Positions 21,781 to 33,400 of a stretch of DNA of 64,000 bases are shown here, in pieces; the stretch's first letter is position 1, and every line of letters begins with the position of its first letter. The translations under genes and the position numbers were made by a program. The notes beneath the pieces were generated by a model. It was not told the DNA's origin, made no database searches, and saw nothing but the letters and a program-made list of their open reading frames with translations. This stretch comes from Ceriagrion tenellum (taxonomy: Eukaryota > Arthropoda > Insecta > Odonata > Coenagrionidae), in assembly GCA_963169105.1 (NCBI GenBank), contig OY720633.1, forward strand, positions 158,549,780-158,613,779, read 5' to 3'.

Positions 21781-22675
21781 TCAAATTCTTAAAAATATAA
21801 AACGTAGGAAAACGACAGGGAACCCACTAACATAGCGTGATTAGCTTAAAGGAGGCATTGAGACGCCTGACTACTTCACATTCCTGGCCCATGTGGAGGG
21901 ATGAACGAAGAACTCAGCGAAATTTTTCCTACTCAACAGTTGTCGACCCCAAATTTAAGATTCCTTACAGGATAACTGGGAAAATACGATAAGCAACATA
22001 GAACGATGCGGTGAAAAGCGCAGACGACGCATGAGAACAAATATTCTCGCTCCATCCTTTTCTACAGAGTCACTTCGTTCCTGAAATTTTTTTCTGATGA
22101 TTACCATCCAAGCTTCGAGAACCCTTTCCTGGAAAATATCAGCAGTTTTCATTGTGAATGAATCATTGTAGTACGTAAACTTTCTGTTGCAATAAAACAT
22201 AGAAAAAAATGATACTGTAGATAAAAATGCCTATCCTTTCCAAACCTCTCCTGCTGCGTTCCTCCGTTTCGAAAATGATAATAGGAACTCGGTGGAGAAA
22301 AGGCAAGGAGGTCGTAAAATTTTCTGGAAAACGTTAGACGAGATGATCACAGCACATGGATACAATCTCTTTAACATATTCCCCCGAAAAATTTCACTTA
22401 CTGCAGTGAACTACGGCTTTCGTACAGAAAGCGATGGGCAGTAGTAAAAGACAGAACCATCCAGCAGTTATGAGATCATTTACAAATTGGCCGGAAAGAA
22501 GGGACAAACATATCCGCGGCGAAATAGATCAAAGACCTTTGTGCGATGAGAAACGTCACTTTGCTTTTATGCTTTCCGGATGATAATGTAAAAGGTTTTT
22601 AATTAACTTAATGGTGCAATTCAATACTATATACTCAGAAGATAATCAATCAAGTTCGTTCTTTGTTTGAACTAT

Positions 22676-22788
22676 TGCATATAAAACTCCAAAAGGGGAG
22701 TTATTTGTAAATTAGTCAGAGGCTTGCTTGCTGGCAATACTTTGTCAAGATCCTGGACCCGATTAACTGACACTTCCGTGTAAGTGGT
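22676..22788 (-). repeat. Dispersed repeat, copy 2 of an inverted pair
   Basis: Its reverse complement matches 19836-19935: GGAAGTGTCAGTTAATCG, GGTCCAGGATCTTGA, and CCTTTTGGAGTTTTATAT. The pair could be ends of a larger composite element or two independent insertions of one family. Confidence 0.65.
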
Positions 22789-22789
22789 G

Positions 22790-23430
22790 GTTTTGAACCC
22801 CTATAACCGTTGAGAATCGAGTTTTGCGTTAGGGTTCGTTTCATTTATAGTCGTGAGAGCTATATATGAAATTGGTTACTCTGAAATGATGGCACACTCA
22901 CAAGAGGGGTTTAACCTACGTGGAGGCCAATTTTGCTTACATTAATTAACTGATTCTCGTCTTCCGCCACTGGATTTTTCCAATAATTTTTCCCTCTATT
23001 TTTCGTTTGAAACCATTCTTTAGCACAAAAACTCTCTATCCTAGTTATAGTTACTATTGAAAAATAACGAATCCTATGGACAGATCCTTGAGTTTGATGA
23101 GCGTTGCATTCTTGATCTATGGAATGTTTTATATGAAATAATACTTATGTTCCACAAAATTCGCTGCTGTAATGCTACGAAAAATAGTTAATATCAAAAC
23201 CTGATTTCTAACTGTAACAGTATTAAAGTCTGCTGCAGATACTGCGGTGAAATTCGTAGATTTTGTCGCGATAAAAATCGATATGGACTGGCAAAGACCT
23301 TTCGATCGACCTTTGACTTGGCGCACCAATAGGTAGACGTTACGCTACCCAGGCTTCCTAAATGAGGAAGCAACTTTGGCAAATACTAGCAATCTAAGTC
23401 TTCAAAAATATATTAACCTAAATAGGAAAA
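22790..23430. other. No gene recognised
   Basis: AT-rich sequence with no supportable feature. Confidence 0.5.
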
Positions 23431-23434
23431 TTTA

Positions 23435-23530
23435 TTTGCGTAGTGGTCCGCGCATTGACCTGGCATGCGAAAGATCTATGGTTCAAATCCCGGTCGACTT
23501 TTTTTATCGGGGCGATTTTCATGATTTCTA
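23435..23530 (+). mobile_element. tRNA-like SINE head
   Basis: The A-box-like TAGTGGTCCGCGCATTG and B box GGTTCAAATCCC (about 23478-23489) are spaced as in tRNA-derived SINEs, followed by GGTCGAC and a T-rich stretch. There is no acceptor stem pairing, so I do not call a tRNA gene. The 3' end of the element was not defined. Confidence 0.6.
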
Positions 23531-26500
23531 ATTGTTAAGAGTAAGTATCGGGAAATAGTTTCATTCTCCCTCCTGTGAAAACAATATCGTCTTTTTTTCC
23601 TCTATTTCTCTCCCTTCAGGGTTCAAGTTAATGTTGAGAAATCATAATTATGATGAAATGAAATACTAACCAAGAGTTGGGTGCGTAAGGGTTAAAACAC
23701 TGCTGTAGCAAAGCAATAAGTTTTTCTCAAAATTAGGAAAGGAGATTCCCATATGAAGGCAAGATCACCGCATCATCTAAGCGATGAATTCATTTTGCGT
23801 CTATCTCGAGGGAGAGCAGAGAAGAAAGACTTTATGTGAACTCAAGCTGATAGCAGTGCGATTAGAATTTAACCACAGAATTCCGCCAGCATATTTAAGA
23901 ACGAAGGAGAAGCTTATTTGAAAAAATATCATTTATAATTAATCATAATTAACAAATCCACAAACTAATCTTGGGCTTAATGAGAATGGTCATCCCACGA
24001 TGAGGAAAAGGAGCACCTAAAAATATCACATTTTGCGAGTTAATGAGGAATTTAACTGACTAATCTGATTTATTAATATAAATGTGAACATTACACTAGC
24101 GTGTGACCATAGCTAAGTAATTCTGATCCTACCTCGAGGGAGAACGGTGGAGGAAAGAAAAAGAAGAACTCAAAACCTGAGGCAATGCGGTTGAAATTTG
24201 ACCGCAGGATGCCTTCAGAGCCACGCGTTGCAGTGAGCATGTGCATCGAGAGAATGTTTGGAGAATGGCGAATGGGAAGAAGAAACTGTTGATACGGAAC
24301 TAAATAGAAAACAACTGTTGGCCGGTTGAATCGTGGGGAGGAGGGAAGGGAGGGAAGGCGAGGGGAGGGAGGGGCATCGTGGGTGTGTGATGGATGAGAG
24401 GATGGGGGCATGGAGGCGGCGAGGGTCCCCGGGGAAGGGGATTCGGGGGCAGGATGTCCCTCGCGCTATCGATTCGCGGACGTCCCCCTAGGACCTAGAC
24501 GCGAGCGAAAATAGCACACACACAAAACCGGAGACGATTTTCTAGGTTAGTGCAAGCAAAGCACGTATGAGGAAGGAGTGGAAGGGGGTGGGGGGGGGTC
24601 GGCGTTTGGTGCTCGCACCGACCGACGGATGCGGACACGTCCCAAGCGAAAAAGATTGGAGAGAAGGGGAGGGGGGAGAGGTTTTCTCGGAATCCTGATG
24701 GCGCTAGTGGCAGACGGAGGATAGAGGGGGCCTGTATGGGTAGGGAGGCGAGGATCGCATGGAACAGGGTGGTGTGGGGGCGGCTATAAAAATATCACCG
24801 AGAGGTAAGTGGAGAGAGAGGCGATGGAGCACAATGAGGCGCATTGGGCGCATCAGAAAGGGACAGAGAGGGGTCTGCGATGGACACCAGCTTCTCACCA
24901 CCGTGATGCACGACCGCGAATGGAGAAGTAATGATCAATGTCGTCTTCAAAGTTGGATAAAATGTCCTGATCTCCTCACTTTGGAATCTAAAGATTTCCA
25001 TATTTACTATCAACCGATTACAAAAGAAAAATCTTCGGCACAATTTCCCCAACCAAATTAAAAAAGGCAATCAAATGAGGGCAACATAACTTTGTGGAAT
25101 ACGCCCACAACGAGAGTAAAATTCTGTGTAATTTTCCGCACTTTGATTATTGGTTTGAGCCCAGTTTGAATGTTTTAAATACTAATTAAAGGTAACTTGA
25201 CAGCAAAGGTAGCACCATTAATAATGTGTAAAGCATTGAAACTGGTTGGTTCATGGCGCTTTTAGGTTGGTGAATAATGAGATATGAGAGAGAGTCCAAT
25301 TCATGCGTTGAAGTAAGACTCTAATGAAGCATGAAGTCGAGTAATGCAAACTGTTCTCGAGGGACAGGCTCCAGCGGTAAAAGCGTGGACATTAACATTT
25401 TAACACTGGCTGTGCTGCTCAAAGAAGCGACAAAATAGATGATAATATCTGGGTCGGAATTGTTGTTTTACTGGGGAGGAGCTAGAGGAAGTAGTTTAGC
25501 GCTGACATTGCTAAGTGGTCATTCGCGTGCACTAAGTAGTCACTCTTCACTTTTATACGGTTCTCTCCTCAGTGAACATTTCTTCTCCTTTGAGGACCCT
25601 TTGCACGGAAGCGAGGATCGACAAGGAAAAGTATTCGCAAACATTCCCCGTGGAAACTGGTTCTGAGAATCTTTCCTTTGGGAGGCTGAATCGGACCCTC
25701 GTTCCATACCTCAGTTTCTCAACTTTTATTTTGAAAACTAATATCAAAATCTTCAATGACTCACCAAAGATATTAACTGTCATGTCAATCATGTAAAGAG
25801 TTTCTGATTATAGTTATTTCACATATAATTCCACTCTCAGATTCCACGTATAAATATTATTGTGCACGCCTCGTGATCTTTCAAGTTTGATTCCACAAAT
25901 ACAATATATCCTGGCATAAGCTATTAAAAACAGCGAAGGTTATGTTTAAATTGTTATCTTTTGGATTTCATGTAAGCTCTGTATTTCACTTTTACAACTG
26001 GAAATATACAATCCTGGAAACAGCGTCATCGCTGCTTTCGATAACGGTATAATTATTTTTATGTACATTGTAAGAGATTTTCACGCCCTGAATCACTCTT
26101 TCATGCACTCAAATACATATTAAGGATTTCTTATTTTACAGTTGCATGCATTCAAATGCATATTGCGACTCGCTAACTTTACCGAAACATTGAACTGATA
26201 GTGAGTTTATTTTTTGCACCCACACTACGAAGACAGATTTTATTAAGGAATCTTCTGCCTTAAGTCTGCAATATAATTTTGTTAATTTATATCGCATATT
26301 TAAGATTTTATGGGGAATAAACACCTATGTTTAAAGTTAAATAACTATCCAGCTGAAGGAGGAGGTCGTAGCTAAAAGTATCGAAATTCTTTACAGAAAA
26401 TAACAACTACACGCAGAACTGAAGATGACGGCGAAATTTACATATAGCTAAACTTTGTCTTCGAGGAGTCGATCGTACTGTTACTTAGATGAGGATCTAG

Positions 26501-26598
26501 AGTGAGTGTGCTGGAAGGATTGGTGAGGAAGGCTTGCTCTCTGGTTTGCGGATCGCCAGCCCTTATCACGACCGTGGAAGGGGACTGCACCGTGCGGG
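23531..26598. other. No gene recognised; G-rich low-complexity patch
   Basis: About 24330-24690 is strongly G-rich on plus, with runs of up to nine G. It has a higher local CpG density than its surroundings, and antisense frames there are low-complexity. A GGCTATAAAAATATC sequence at 24779-24794 is TATA-like, but I cannot tie it to a gene. Nothing else is supportable. Confidence 0.45.
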
Positions 26599-27006
26599 TT
26601 ATTGGCAGCCATGCACCATTCGCTGCGGGTGTTTCAACCCACCCCACCGTCTAGTATAACCCTTAACCCACGACTTCGCTCTCCCCGAGACAAGGATTCC
26701 TTTTTTCAGTCGCCTCTCCCAAGCGCAGCGGGGGTGATAATCAAGCGGACTTGCCGTTAGACGTGATAAGGCGGGGGCTGTTTCAGCGGCATCGCTTTCA
26801 AACGTAGCATTGTAGGTTAACGAGAGAGGAGAGTCGGGATGGTAGTCGTTGCATTTAAAAGTATATGCGGCAGAGTTGTGACTACCTATCGATGAATTTT
26901 CACAGAGGATGGTGTTAGAAAATTTTGGATCGACTAAAGAATGAAAAAATTGATTTACAAAAACGTCTGATGTTGATTGAACGTCCTTAAAGATGATTTG
27001 ACACAA
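26599..27006 (-). other. Unassigned 136-codon open frame
   Basis: A minus-strand frame of 136 codons, followed outside it by further GC-richer sequence to about 26440. The C-terminal half is rich in Arg, Trp and Lys (RCAWERRLKKGILVSGRAKSW) with no domain I recognise. It could be untranslated sequence of a retroelement or a chance frame. It lies about 330 bp outside the left end of the Penelope-like element, but nothing links them directly. Confidence 0.2.
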
Positions 27007-27339
27007 TGAAGTGGTGAATACAAGCCAGTGTTTAATTTAAAGCATACATTACAAATCGCCAGGGTTAAAATGTGGTTCGATTTGAAAATTTTAATGACTA
27101 AATGGGTGACTGAAAAAGAAATGAATTGTTTATTTCATTCGGATGACGACGCCTTTCCGGTGAAACCGGATTTCCGGGGGAAACTTGTGAAACATGTAGA
27201 TTTATATGTTTTGATACTCAAGATGAATATTCATACACTTGAAGCTGAACGCATCAATTTTAACTAAGAAAGATTTAAAACTTTGCATTCCAAATAATGT
27301 ATTTCTAACTTCGACCTGCTTCGCTGGAGTTATTATCTC

Positions 27340-27712
27340 CAAATAGGTTGGTGAGTTGATGGCACTCACGATGGGTCTCAAAGGGACTCCCTCCTTGTGA
27401 ATTTTTGGTAGCCCGTAGAGTCTAGGTGGAACTGGTGCCTGTGGTACAAGCGTCCTTGTCTCTACTTGGAGAGCAGATTTCTTTATCAGCTCGATGGTCT
27501 TCCTCACTTTGCTCTCCGTGGGATCACGAGAAAGCGGTCGGTATGAGTTGTCCCGGAGAATCTCTTCAATTTTCCGGTGGTAATCCATCCTCGTCATGAC
27601 GACGGTGGCGTTTCCTTTGTCCGCAGGGAGGACTGCTAGGTCTGCATTCCTACGCAGCTTGTGGATGACAGTCCTTTCCTCCCAGGCCAGGTTAGGCTTG
27701 GGCACGACTAAC
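27340..27712 (-). pseudogene. PLE reverse transcriptase, N-terminal blocks, inverted
   Basis: Read on minus from 27705, the frame has ERTVIHKLRRN, then the diagnostic LPADKGNATVVM block, RLYGLPKIHKEG and LRPIVSAINSPTY. These are the first conserved blocks of Penelope-type RTs, immediately preceding the catalytic palm. After Thr-Tyr the frame leaves PLE sequence and runs into flanking DNA. The segment lacks the usual upstream N-terminal region and is oriented opposite to the rest of the protein, so it cannot contribute to a product. Confidence 0.88.
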
Positions 27713-27841
27713 TAACCTATTGCCTCGCCAAATACCTGACCAGCCTTCTCACCCTACGTCGGGAGATGTGAGCACCACGTCAACAACTCGGCCGACTTCA
27801 TCAAGACACTCCGTTCGATTCGACTTGAACCAGGTGACATC

Positions 27842-29059
27842 ATGGTCAGTTTCGACGTAGTGTCCCTGTTCACTCGCGTCCCCCTAGATAACACTCTTCA
27901 ACTGCTGGTGACTCGTTTTGATGCCAAAACTGTCAATCTCTTCCACCATGTCCTCAAGTCAACTTACTTCGCTTACGATGGGAGGTTCTACGAACAGACC
28001 GAGGGCGTTGCGATGGGATCTCCACTCTCACCAGCAATAGCGAATCTTTTCATGGAAGACTTCGAGGACAGAGCCCTCTCCACAGCGGTACTGAAGCCCA
28101 AATGCTTCTACCGATATGTAGATGACACGTTCATCGTGTGGTCTCACGGAACCGAGGCCCTCCAATCCTTCTTCAGTCACATGAACCAACAGCACGGAAG
28201 CATCAAGTTTACCATGGAGAGGAAAAATGACGGCACTCTACCCTTCCTAGATATTCTTATCTACCGGAAGGAGGATGGTACTCTGGGACACAGAGTTTAT
28301 AGAAAGCCCACCCACACGGATCTGTATTTGAACGCGCAGAGTCACCATCATCCATCACAACGGAGAGTACTTTCTACGTTAGTACACCGAGCGCGGTCCA
28401 TTGCCGATCAAGAGAGCCTGCCAGCCGAAATTCTACACCTAAAGAAGACCTTCCAACAGAATGGCTACTCGGGAAAGGAGATCTCCATGGCCCTGAAAAG
28501 GGCCTTCACCTATCGGAAAGAAACACCTGAGGACAACGACAAGCCGGTTGCCAGCGCCTGTCTGCCATACATCGCAACGATCTCAGGGAAAATCTCTAGA
28601 ATTCTAGGGAAGTACAATATCCGGACCGTCCACAAGCCACTTCAGAAACTAAGAAGCCAACTTGTCCGTGTTAAGGATGACCTCGGACTTAAAACACCGG
28701 GAGTTTATCGAATTCCCTGCGAATGTGGTGAAGTATACATTGGTGAGACGGGCCGGACCATTGAGACGCGAGTTAAGGAGCACATGAGGTGCATCCGACT
28801 ATGCCATCCGGAACAATCCGCGGTGGCAGAACATAGTCTAAGCAAGGACCACCGCATAATGTTTGACGACACCAGACTACTCAGCCGATCCAACGGATAC
28901 TGGGAACGACTGACGAAGGAATCCATAGAGATCCGGATGGAAAAGAAAAACTTTAACCGGGACACGGGCTACGCTCTAAGCGAGGCTTGGAACCCAGCCC
29001 TTCGCAGAATAAAGGCGGAGAGGAAGAAGAACATCGCTAGCCAATCAGAGCCGACCTGA
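27842..29059 (+). CDS. PLE polyprotein fragment: RT palm/thumb plus GIY-YIG endonuclease
   Basis: This is a 405-codon open frame. The same frame is open back to 27752, with a one-base loss in a C run just before it. Residues 3-10 SFDVVSLF contain the first catalytic Asp. GVAMGSPLSPAIANLF is at 56-70, YRYVDDTFIVW at 90-100 (YVDD at 92-95), and LPFLDILI with VYRKPTHTDLYL at 133-163. A linker leads to the GIY-YIG domain: GVYRIPCECGEVYIGETGR at 287-305, Arg310, KEH at 312-314, AVAEHS at 327-332 and Glu360 in the TKESIEIRM stretch. Penelope elements reverse-transcribe their RNA at a nick made by this endonuclease. The N-terminal RT blocks are inverted upstream, so no full protein can be made, although this part is otherwise intact. 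The ATG at 27842 is only the first internal Met, not a natural start. Confidence 0.9.
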   Translation: MVSFDVVSLFTRVPLDNTLQLLVTRFDAKTVNLFHHVLKSTYFAYDGRFYEQTEGVAMGSPLSPAIANLFMEDFEDRALSTAVLKPKCFYRYVDDTFIVWSHGTEALQSFFSHMNQQHGSIKFTMERKNDGTLPFLDILIYRKEDGTLGHRVYRKPTHTDLYLNAQSHHHPSQRRVLSTLVHRARSIADQESLPAEILHLKKTFQQNGYSGKEISMALKRAFTYRKETPEDNDKPVASACLPYIATISGKISRILGKYNIRTVHKPLQKLRSQLVRVKDDLGLKTPGVYRIPCECGEVYIGETGRTIETRVKEHMRCIRLCHPEQSAVAEHSLSKDHRIMFDDTRLLSRSNGYWERLTKESIEIRMEKKNFNRDTGYALSEAWNPALRRIKAERKKNIASQSEPT

Positions 29060-29083
29060 CCTTTTTGGCGCGAAAACGGCCAG

Positions 29084-29160
29084 GCATATAAGGAGGCACC
29101 TTTCTCGATACTGACATGCCCTGAGGACGATGGCGGTGGTAGCTATCGAAACGTCGGCCC
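29084..29160 (+). ncRNA. Hammerhead-ribozyme-like motif in the PLE 3' region
   Basis: CTGAGGA (29121-29127) fits the hammerhead core CUGANGA. After one extra C, stem II pairs GATGGC (29129-29134) with GCTATC (29142-29147), one G-U pair, loop GGTGGTA. GAAA follows at 29148-29151. The next bases ACGT are self-complementary, as in minimal stem III forms thought to act as dimers, then C55 as the base before the cleavage site. GCC (29118-29120) can pair with GGC (29156-29158) as stem I. A TATA-like GCATATAAGG lies upstream at 29084. Hammerheads are an established feature of PLE terminal repeats; activity here is inferred only. Confidence 0.65.
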
Positions 29161-29206
29161 ACAACGACCTGACCCGGTGGAAAACCCGAGAAGATTTCAC
29201 AAGCTC

Positions 29207-29914
29207 TTACTGCCGTCTTCTCCAGGTCACACTGCTCTCAGTCTATTTCTTGGGCACCCCTGCCTTGTTCGGTTTGTTCAATGTCTTCCTTTTGGCATCC
29301 GTTTCGAGGTTTCCTCTTCGAGCATTCTCCCTAAGTACCAACCAGCAAACTCTCTGGAACACGATAAACTTCACTATATTTTTTTTGGATCAGTTGTTCT
29401 ATCTCTTCGTTATGCCCTGTCCTCCAAACTCCTTGCTCGTTGACTGTATATTTTGCGGATGGTATGTCTTTCAAGTGTACTGAGCGGTCTCTCGTCCGCC
29501 TGAGTCATGGTCCGGACTTCAGAGTCATATCAAGCAGAGTCAAATCAAGCAATGTATATAAATTTAAATCGGAAATGTTACCTTTCTTGTATAAAAAATA
29601 TTATTGTAGCGCAGCGTGAATTTAATTGTATATTTCATTTTTTGTTAATTTCTATAAATATACCTCTCACCTTACTAATTTTTTATATATTTTATTATTA
29701 TTATATGCACTATATTAATTGTAAATATTATTGTATTAATGAATGTATGGATGTTCATATCTTTGGATACACCTGTTCCATATGCTTGTTGAATGTTCAT
29801 ATTTTTAACTGTAGTGTCCTGATAAATACTACTTTTGCCACAGAGTTTCTTCTGATAAACTGTACTTTGTTCCAAAGGATATGAAGTCCTTGAACAATAA
29901 ATATATTATTATTA
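29207..29914. other. No gene recognised; ATT microsatellite
   Basis: AT-rich DNA between the PLE and the next retroelement fossil. It ends with an AATAAATATATTATTATTATT stretch at about 29898-29917. The 117- and 125-codon frames here are low-complexity and not credible. Confidence 0.5.
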
Positions 29915-30470
29915 TTATGTAACCACTGACCGTAATAACGATAGATATAGTGTGAAATTCATGGCTCTGCTAATGCGTTTACACCTCAATAGATTTGTAT
30001 TGGCATGGTATGTCCTGTTTACGGCTTCGACTCTGGAATGGATGAATTTTTTTGTTATTGTCGCAGGTCTGTCATTGGCAAAGATAATAAATGCTGTTTG
30101 TTTTTTGGAAGCTGTCTCCATCCATTGTCAGGTCACAGGTTTCTCTTCTGTACTTCATCGCCGACATCACAATGTACTTGGTTCTACTTACATTAATTTT
30201 CTGGTCTATACTGGCAGATTTTTTTTCTAAATGACATAGTTGTTCCCTAGATCCACCAGCTTCCTTGCAGCAATCGCTATATCGTCAGCGTAGGCGCATA
30301 CATGAATCGACTTCTAGAACAGCGCTCCCTTTTGATCTACGGCTCCGGCTACTTAGTGGAGAGCCAGGGTTAAGAGTACTGCCGAAAGCTCCGCTTAACC
30401 CCACCATTCATTCTGAAGTTCTCATTAAGCCTATTCGGGACCTTTATTCTCGCCCTTGTATCATCTGAAG
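29915..30470 (-). pseudogene. Fossil non-LTR reverse transcriptase fragment
   Basis: On minus, degraded RT signatures appear in order. ARIKVPNRLNENF lies near 30450-30410 and a GVKRS remnant of the GVRQG block near 30385. Then HVCAYADDIAIAARKL at about 30300-30255 carries the catalytic YADD. SRTKYIVMSAMKY is at about 30190, and RVEAVNRTYHANTNLLRCKRIS at about 30030-29960 belongs to the thumb region. Frames change several times and stops are frequent, so this is an old inactive copy. The C-terminal end stops at a TAA near 29915 beside the ATT microsatellite. Confidence 0.75.
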
Positions 30471-30474
30471 TGAG

Positions 30475-33400
30475 CCCATATATACATATTTGAGACTAAC
30501 TTGACTTCTTGTTTTACACCGTACGTGGTAAACCCCTTCATAACGGGAAGAATTTTTCGTGATTTTATAAATGATTAATACGAAGTTAGATTATTTTATG
30601 TAAGGTTGAAAAAAACAAACGCACGACACTATAGTTTATTATAATGCGGCCAAATTCGCCGATGTTATCGAAAGTGAAATATCACTCAAACTAGTTGAAA
30701 GTGGATGATTGTGAAACCAGCTTTAATGTTCGAAATATACTTTATTCGCAATTAAAGACAATAGAACATACTGAAGTATTACTAAAGATGTGCAAGTGTT
30801 ATCAGTATGAGAAGCGATAGTATTGGGTGAAATGTATAAGAAATATCTCAACTAATCCCCTCCTTTGAGTATTCCTTCTCCCTTTTTTCTATTCTTCGCC
30901 GAGTGAAACGTTGACACCAAAAGCAGGGTTTATACTCCCAAGAGTGTCGAAGCACGCGGTAAGATCCCCAGAGGATTCCTGCAGAATTATAATACGCCCC
31001 TGGCAGTCGCCCACGGCGAAGATATACAAGTTTCTTCGGCGAGGGCTCGGATGTGACGCAACCCCAGTCAGCGTGCCTGCGCGCATAATTTCGACTCTGC
31101 TCACCCTATGTCCCCGTGCCGCGGGAAATCGCCGCGTCGCGTCGCCCACACGGCATGGAGTTATGTGTGAACGAATAGCACAGAAGTGAACGATAGCAAC
31201 CATACGCATGGCTTGCGGCGAGATACGAGGCTCAAGTGGAAGCACGCCTGTCCGAGGGAAGAGTGAAGGAAACCAATGATTCAGTTGACTTAGATAGGCA
31301 AATATCTTAGAAATGACTTAGATAAGCAAATAACAAAAACTCGTCTTTGTTCAAGGTATTGTAATTCCCAGAATCCACCAAATACAGCAACAAAAAATAC
31401 AGACGCATAAAACACAATCGAAAGCCCTTTTCTGCCCATTGAGGGACTTTACTATGGAAGCCACGAAGGTAAGGTATCATCATATTTGTGAGGGTAAAAC
31501 AGCCAGCTACAACCATCGAAAGGTGGGTTATTTCGCACACACTGGCACTGATATACTTCCAAGGAGGGCTGTCAGAGAATTACTGTTAGATTAAATGGTA
31601 AGGAGGCTGAAAACGTTGCAAAGCTAAAGTGAAAATAAAAATAAAAAAGCGCTGTCTACAGCCGAGAAATTCTGGCCATTATGACTACTAAATTTTATTT
31701 CCGTGGCAGCATATAAATAGAGCCATTTCGGCCCTCAACTTCAAGAATTAAAATTCAGGAGATTGGAAGGATATTTTAGTCTCTCATGTTAAAATTTGCC
31801 TCTCAGATGCATTTAGTCCAATGAACATTCCGAGCAATCAACTGCTCCAAAAAAAAGCTGCTCAGTTTGTAGCTATATCTTTTAAGTAGAAGAGGCTAAT
31901 GCCAAAATTTGCCAGCAATTCCTCCTATATATATTCCACCAGACTTTTTTCCCATCCTCCACTCACCGGCTAAAAATGGGCAATATGACTTCAGATCCCC
32001 AATACTAATAAATTAGCATTCGGGATTGTGTAATACGCTACGGAGGCATTGGACAAGTTTTTTCCAGATTGTTCCCCGGCGGAGCACTGAGTACCATTAT
32101 AAAATGTTTTCACTCCAAATGATGGAGGCTGACGGGTGGATAGACTGGAGCAACAAAAGCTTCTTTCACGGGCTAAGAGCTCCACGGTCCTCTTTTTATC
32201 GTTGGCTCCTTCGCACCGTTCAGTCGTTGCCGGTTCTCTCTCGGCGGAAGGAGTGTGGCGGCTATCCTACGATGCTTGAATCGGCTCACTGTACTCCCGC
32301 GCCACGCTCTCATTTGGTGCATCAGTTGTGCATTAGGCCCCTCCGCCCGTGAGTAAACACATCGGCGCGTGAGACACTGAGGGGTACTTATCGCTGCCGA
32401 TTCATGGCTTATTTTCCTTTATTCCACTTCGTTCGGTAAGAGGATTATCGCGTCTCCTCCTTAACCTAGGGCTCTAGTGAGCGGGCGGCGGGTCCCTGAG
32501 AGACGGCGGCCGATCCTTGTCTTATATAGGGTTCGCGCCTTGCGCACTCCATCCTTACCCTTCGAGGAAAATAAAGGATATGACCCTCTCCTTCTCGCCC
32601 TTTCTCTCTCATGCATATATGTATTCGGCGATAGATTATCAGCCCTACCCTGAATACGGAAAGGGATGAAAAAAATCCCATCTCGCACGTGCATACACAT
32701 CTCTCGGGTTTTATCCTCATTCTTTCAGCGATTCCGCCGTTACACATAATGCGTGCTCCACGGCGGGAAGAGTAATGAGCGTTTTATTCGCCCAAGATGG
32801 ACGCACCGCATTTCGAAATGGATGGTATAGTTACGCAAGGGAATGGATGAAAGCGACAATATGGCATCTTAAAAGAAATTTATGAACGCTTTATACGCCA
32901 AATTCATCACTGGCAATATGTTTAAAAAAAAAGGAAAGAAGATGCCGTAGGATCCAACACCGAGCAGATCTCGGAGTGAGGATGAAATTTGTAGGAGAAA
33001 TCGGAGTATTTCTGAGTGTATTTTGTAAGTCCGACATCACGTATTTTACGTAGGACACTGATATTTTGCAAGGAGAAACAAGACCTCTACATTTTTTTTT
33101 AGAACTACACTTCTCTCCCATACAAACTAAACGAGTACATGAAAAGTGCATACGTCAAAACAAGCTTCAATTTAGCGTCTGGCTCAATTTCAAAATAGAA
33201 ATTTATGCCAAAACGGCTGGTACTATTAGTGATCGATAGAAAATAACGAATAATACGTATACAAGCATACACCTTACTATTTTTTATCCTCACATAAGTC
33301 ACCTATTTTCACCCTTTTTAAAGCGTCAGCGACCATTTTTTTCAGTTCAGTCAAAGAGTTCTTTTTAAAACATCTTTTATTTCCTCGATGTTTAGTAATT

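Larger units (their letters stand above)
27340..29206 (+). mobile_element. Penelope-like element (PLE), 5'-truncated with inverted 5' segment
   Basis: The 3' part (27713-29206) runs on plus and encodes the RT core and a GIY-YIG endonuclease, then about 150 bp of 3' sequence with a hammerhead-like motif. The 5' part (about 27340-27712) encodes the preceding RT blocks on minus. The inverted piece ends, and the direct piece begins, at the same Thr-Tyr codons (ACCTAT). The two therefore abut in the original protein, giving the geometry that twin priming produces in L1 elements. The element is 5'-truncated. The 3' limit near 29206 is set by the CCCGAGAAGATTTCAC stretch, which recurs in a PLE-like tail at 41.5 kb. 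No target duplication was found. Confidence 0.85.

Noticed and set aside
23435..23500. Possible tRNA gene
   Set aside because: A and B boxes are present but cloverleaf pairing fails; SINE head is more likely.
27340..27712. Separate minus-strand PLE insertion
   Set aside because: Its end coincides with the first codons of the plus-strand part (ACCTAT), which favours an inverted segment of the same insertion, though independent insertions are not excluded.
31700..31750. TATA-like CATATAAATAG with a downstream TTCAAG on plus
   Set aside because: Weak initiator, AT-rich background where such words are expected, and no gene nearby.
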